Below are positions 42,654 to 43,679 of a stretch of 43,679 nucleotides of DNA, in pieces. Source of the stretch: Gemmatimonadota bacterium. Lineage in GTDB: Bacteria; Gemmatimonadota; Gemmatimonadetes; Longimicrobiales; RSA9. Where the stretch lies: NCBI GenBank assembly GCA_019347975.1, contig JAHWKI010000002.1, positions 1 to 43,679 on the forward strand. Reading direction: 5' to 3'. The notes beneath the pieces were generated by a model. That model made no database searches. It worked only from the letters and a program-made list of their open reading frames with translations, and had not been told where the DNA came from. The first letter of the stretch is position 1, and every line of letters starts with the position of its first letter. The translations under genes and the position numbers were made by a program.

Positions 42654-43679
42654 ATGGACAAACGCATCCTCTGGGTCGACGACGAAGTGGAGCTCCTCGA
42701 GCCTCATCTGCTGTTTCTGCGACAGCGAGGCTACGACGTGGACACGACCACGAACGGGGATGACGCGCTGGAGCTCATGCGCCGCAGGCCTTACGACCTG
42801 GTCCTCCTGGACGAGCAGATGCCCGGCCGGCGGGGGCTGGAGGTGTTGGGGCTGATCCGAAAGGAGGAGCCGCACGCGCGGGTCGTCATGGTGACGAAGT
42901 CCGAGGAGGACCGAACGCTGGAGGAGGCGATCGGGCGGCGTGTGGACGAGTACCTGGTGAAGCCGGCGTCGCCACGGCAGGTGCTCTCGGTGGTGACGCG
43001 CCTGCTCGAGGGCTCACAGCTGAGGCAGCAGCAGGCGGCGCAGGACTTCGCGGCGCGCTTCCTGGCGCTGTCCCAGGAGAAGGACGCAGCGTCCACGTGG
43101 CAGGAGTACTTCACGCTGTATTCCGAGCTCACCGACTGGGACCTGCGGCTGACGGACGCCGGCGAGGCGGGGCTGGTCGACTCCGCCCGGTCGCTCATGG
43201 TCGACCTGCGCCGTGAGTTCGGCGCCTACGTCAGGAAGAACTACGCCTCGTGGGTGGCGCAGGTACCCGTGGAGGGGCTGGATCGGCCGCCGCTCAGCAC
43301 GGACGTCGTGCGCCGCTGGGTACGGCCGCGCATGGGGGAGGGGCCGCTGCTGTTCGTGATCATCGACTGCCTGCGGCTGGACCAGTGGCGGGCGATGCGG
43401 CCGCTGCTCGCGGACCTCTTCGACATCGACGAGGAGCTCTACGCGAGCATTCTGCCCACGGCGACGCCGTACTCCCGGAACGCCCTGTTCAGCGGCCAGT
43501 ATACGGACTCCATGGCGAAGGAACGCCCGGAGTGGTGGGCGACGGAGGAGGGGAGTCTCAACGCGTTCGAGGACGAGCTGTTCCGCGCGCACCTGAAGGA
43601 GATCACCGGACGTGACGTCCCGATCCACTACGAGAAGGTCTTCACGGACGAGACGGCCGACGACCTGATCGCCCGCGTG
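42654..43679 (+). CDS. porX: PorX-type response regulator with PglZ phosphatase domain (3' end cut)
   Basis: 342 residues visible, open to the window edge. A receiver domain starts RILWVDDEVELLEPH (acidic pocket Asp9/Asp10), with phospho-acceptor Asp53 in LLDEQMPG, Thr81 in VMVTKS and Lys103 in LVKPAS. A helical linker (about 105-210) with FALYxEL-like sequence (YFTLYSELTDWDL) follows, then a PglZ/alkaline-phosphatase-like domain: LLFVIIDCLRLDQW and ILPTATPYSRNALFSG, whose Thr is in the nucleophile place, then the cut. This is the architecture of PorX, which in Bacteroidota controls the type IX secretion system. No PorY kinase or T9SS gene is in the window, so its target here is unknown. Confidence 0.9.
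   Translation, partial: MDKRILWVDDEVELLEPHLLFLRQRGYDVDTTTNGDDALELMRRRPYDLVLLDEQMPGRRGLEVLGLIRKEEPHARVVMVTKSEEDRTLEEAIGRRVDEYLVKPASPRQVLSVVTRLLEGSQLRQQQAAQDFAARFLALSQEKDAASTWQEYFTLYSELTDWDLRLTDAGEAGLVDSARSLMVDLRREFGAYVRKNYASWVAQVPVEGLDRPPLSTDVVRRWVRPRMGEGPLLFVIIDCLRLDQWRAMRPLLADLFDIDEELYASILPTATPYSRNALFSGQYTDSMAKERPEWWATEEGSLNAFEDELFRAHLKEITGRDVPIHYEKVFTDETADDLIARV

Noticed and set aside
1-43679. Prophage, integrative element or defence island
   Set aside because: No integrase, transposase, phage structural gene, restriction system, tRNA-flanked repeat or shift in composition was seen; the PglZ domain belongs to a PorX-type regulator, not to a BREX system (no BrxC/PglX nearby).

Overview
The window is a very GC-rich, densely packed piece of chromosome from a Gram-negative, aerobic bacterium. 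My best guess is the phylum Gemmatimonadota or a close relative. The reasons are the GC-rich codon use, many lipoproteins and outer-membrane barrels, a TonB-like protein, LPS-core type enzymes, a caa3-type oxidase, a REC-PglZ (PorX-type) regulator, and the many secreted peptidases and beta-propeller lipoproteins typical of that group. This is inference; there is no rRNA in the window to settle it. I saw no tRNA, rRNA, CRISPR array, transposase, integrase or phage gene.

Layout. 1-1.75 kb (minus): coxB-coxA of a caa3-type cytochrome c oxidase, with coxA cut by the window edge. 1.9-6.9 kb: a DmpA-type P1 peptidase, an outer-membrane barrel with a bactofilin-like head, a patatin phospholipase and a UPF0316 membrane protein. 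7-9 kb (minus): nadC-nadA for de novo NAD. 9.2-10.1 kb: a beta-propeller lipoprotein. 10.1-14.4 kb (minus): a tightly coupled run of methyltransferase, SerB-like phosphatase, class V aminotransferase and SerA, apparently a whole phosphorylated serine pathway. 14.5-17.8 kb (minus): uppS, a membrane protein/winged-helix regulator pair, and an MltF-like lytic transglycosylase. 17.9-23.4 kb: a DUF892 ferritin-like protein, a small plug-like lipoprotein, an S9 peptidase, an M28 peptidase and a beta-lactamase-fold hydrolase. 23.4-25 kb: an untidy stretch with a GNAT gene, tiny ORFs and gene remnants. 24.5-29.1 kb: a chain of membrane protein, DinB, msrB, a six-hairpin-glycosidase-like protein and an outer-membrane barrel. 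29.1-33.3 kb: a self-contained 62-residue gene, another barrel, an M1 peptidase and an anchored hypothetical protein. 33.3-36.9 kb (minus): a copper operon csoR-copA-copZ-orf with a visible CsoR-type operator. 37.3-43.7 kb: a propeller lipoprotein, topoisomerase IB, a TonB-like protein, a Kdo-kinase-like protein, a heptosyltransferase and a PorX-type response regulator that runs off the right edge.

The most interesting signals are regulatory. At least four genes without a Shine-Dalgarno sequence share one promoter layout: TTGnnn, exactly 18 bp, TATCCY or TAGTTT, then 5-7 bp to the ATG. This places the expected transcript start at the start codon and predicts leaderless mRNAs. Other points are a terminator-like hairpin just upstream of the DUF892 gene, 8-bp GAAC-N4 tandem arrays in two intergenic regions, a cruciform-like element upstream of porX, a CopA whose second metal-binding domain has lost its CxxC, and an uncharacterised protein coupled to copZ.
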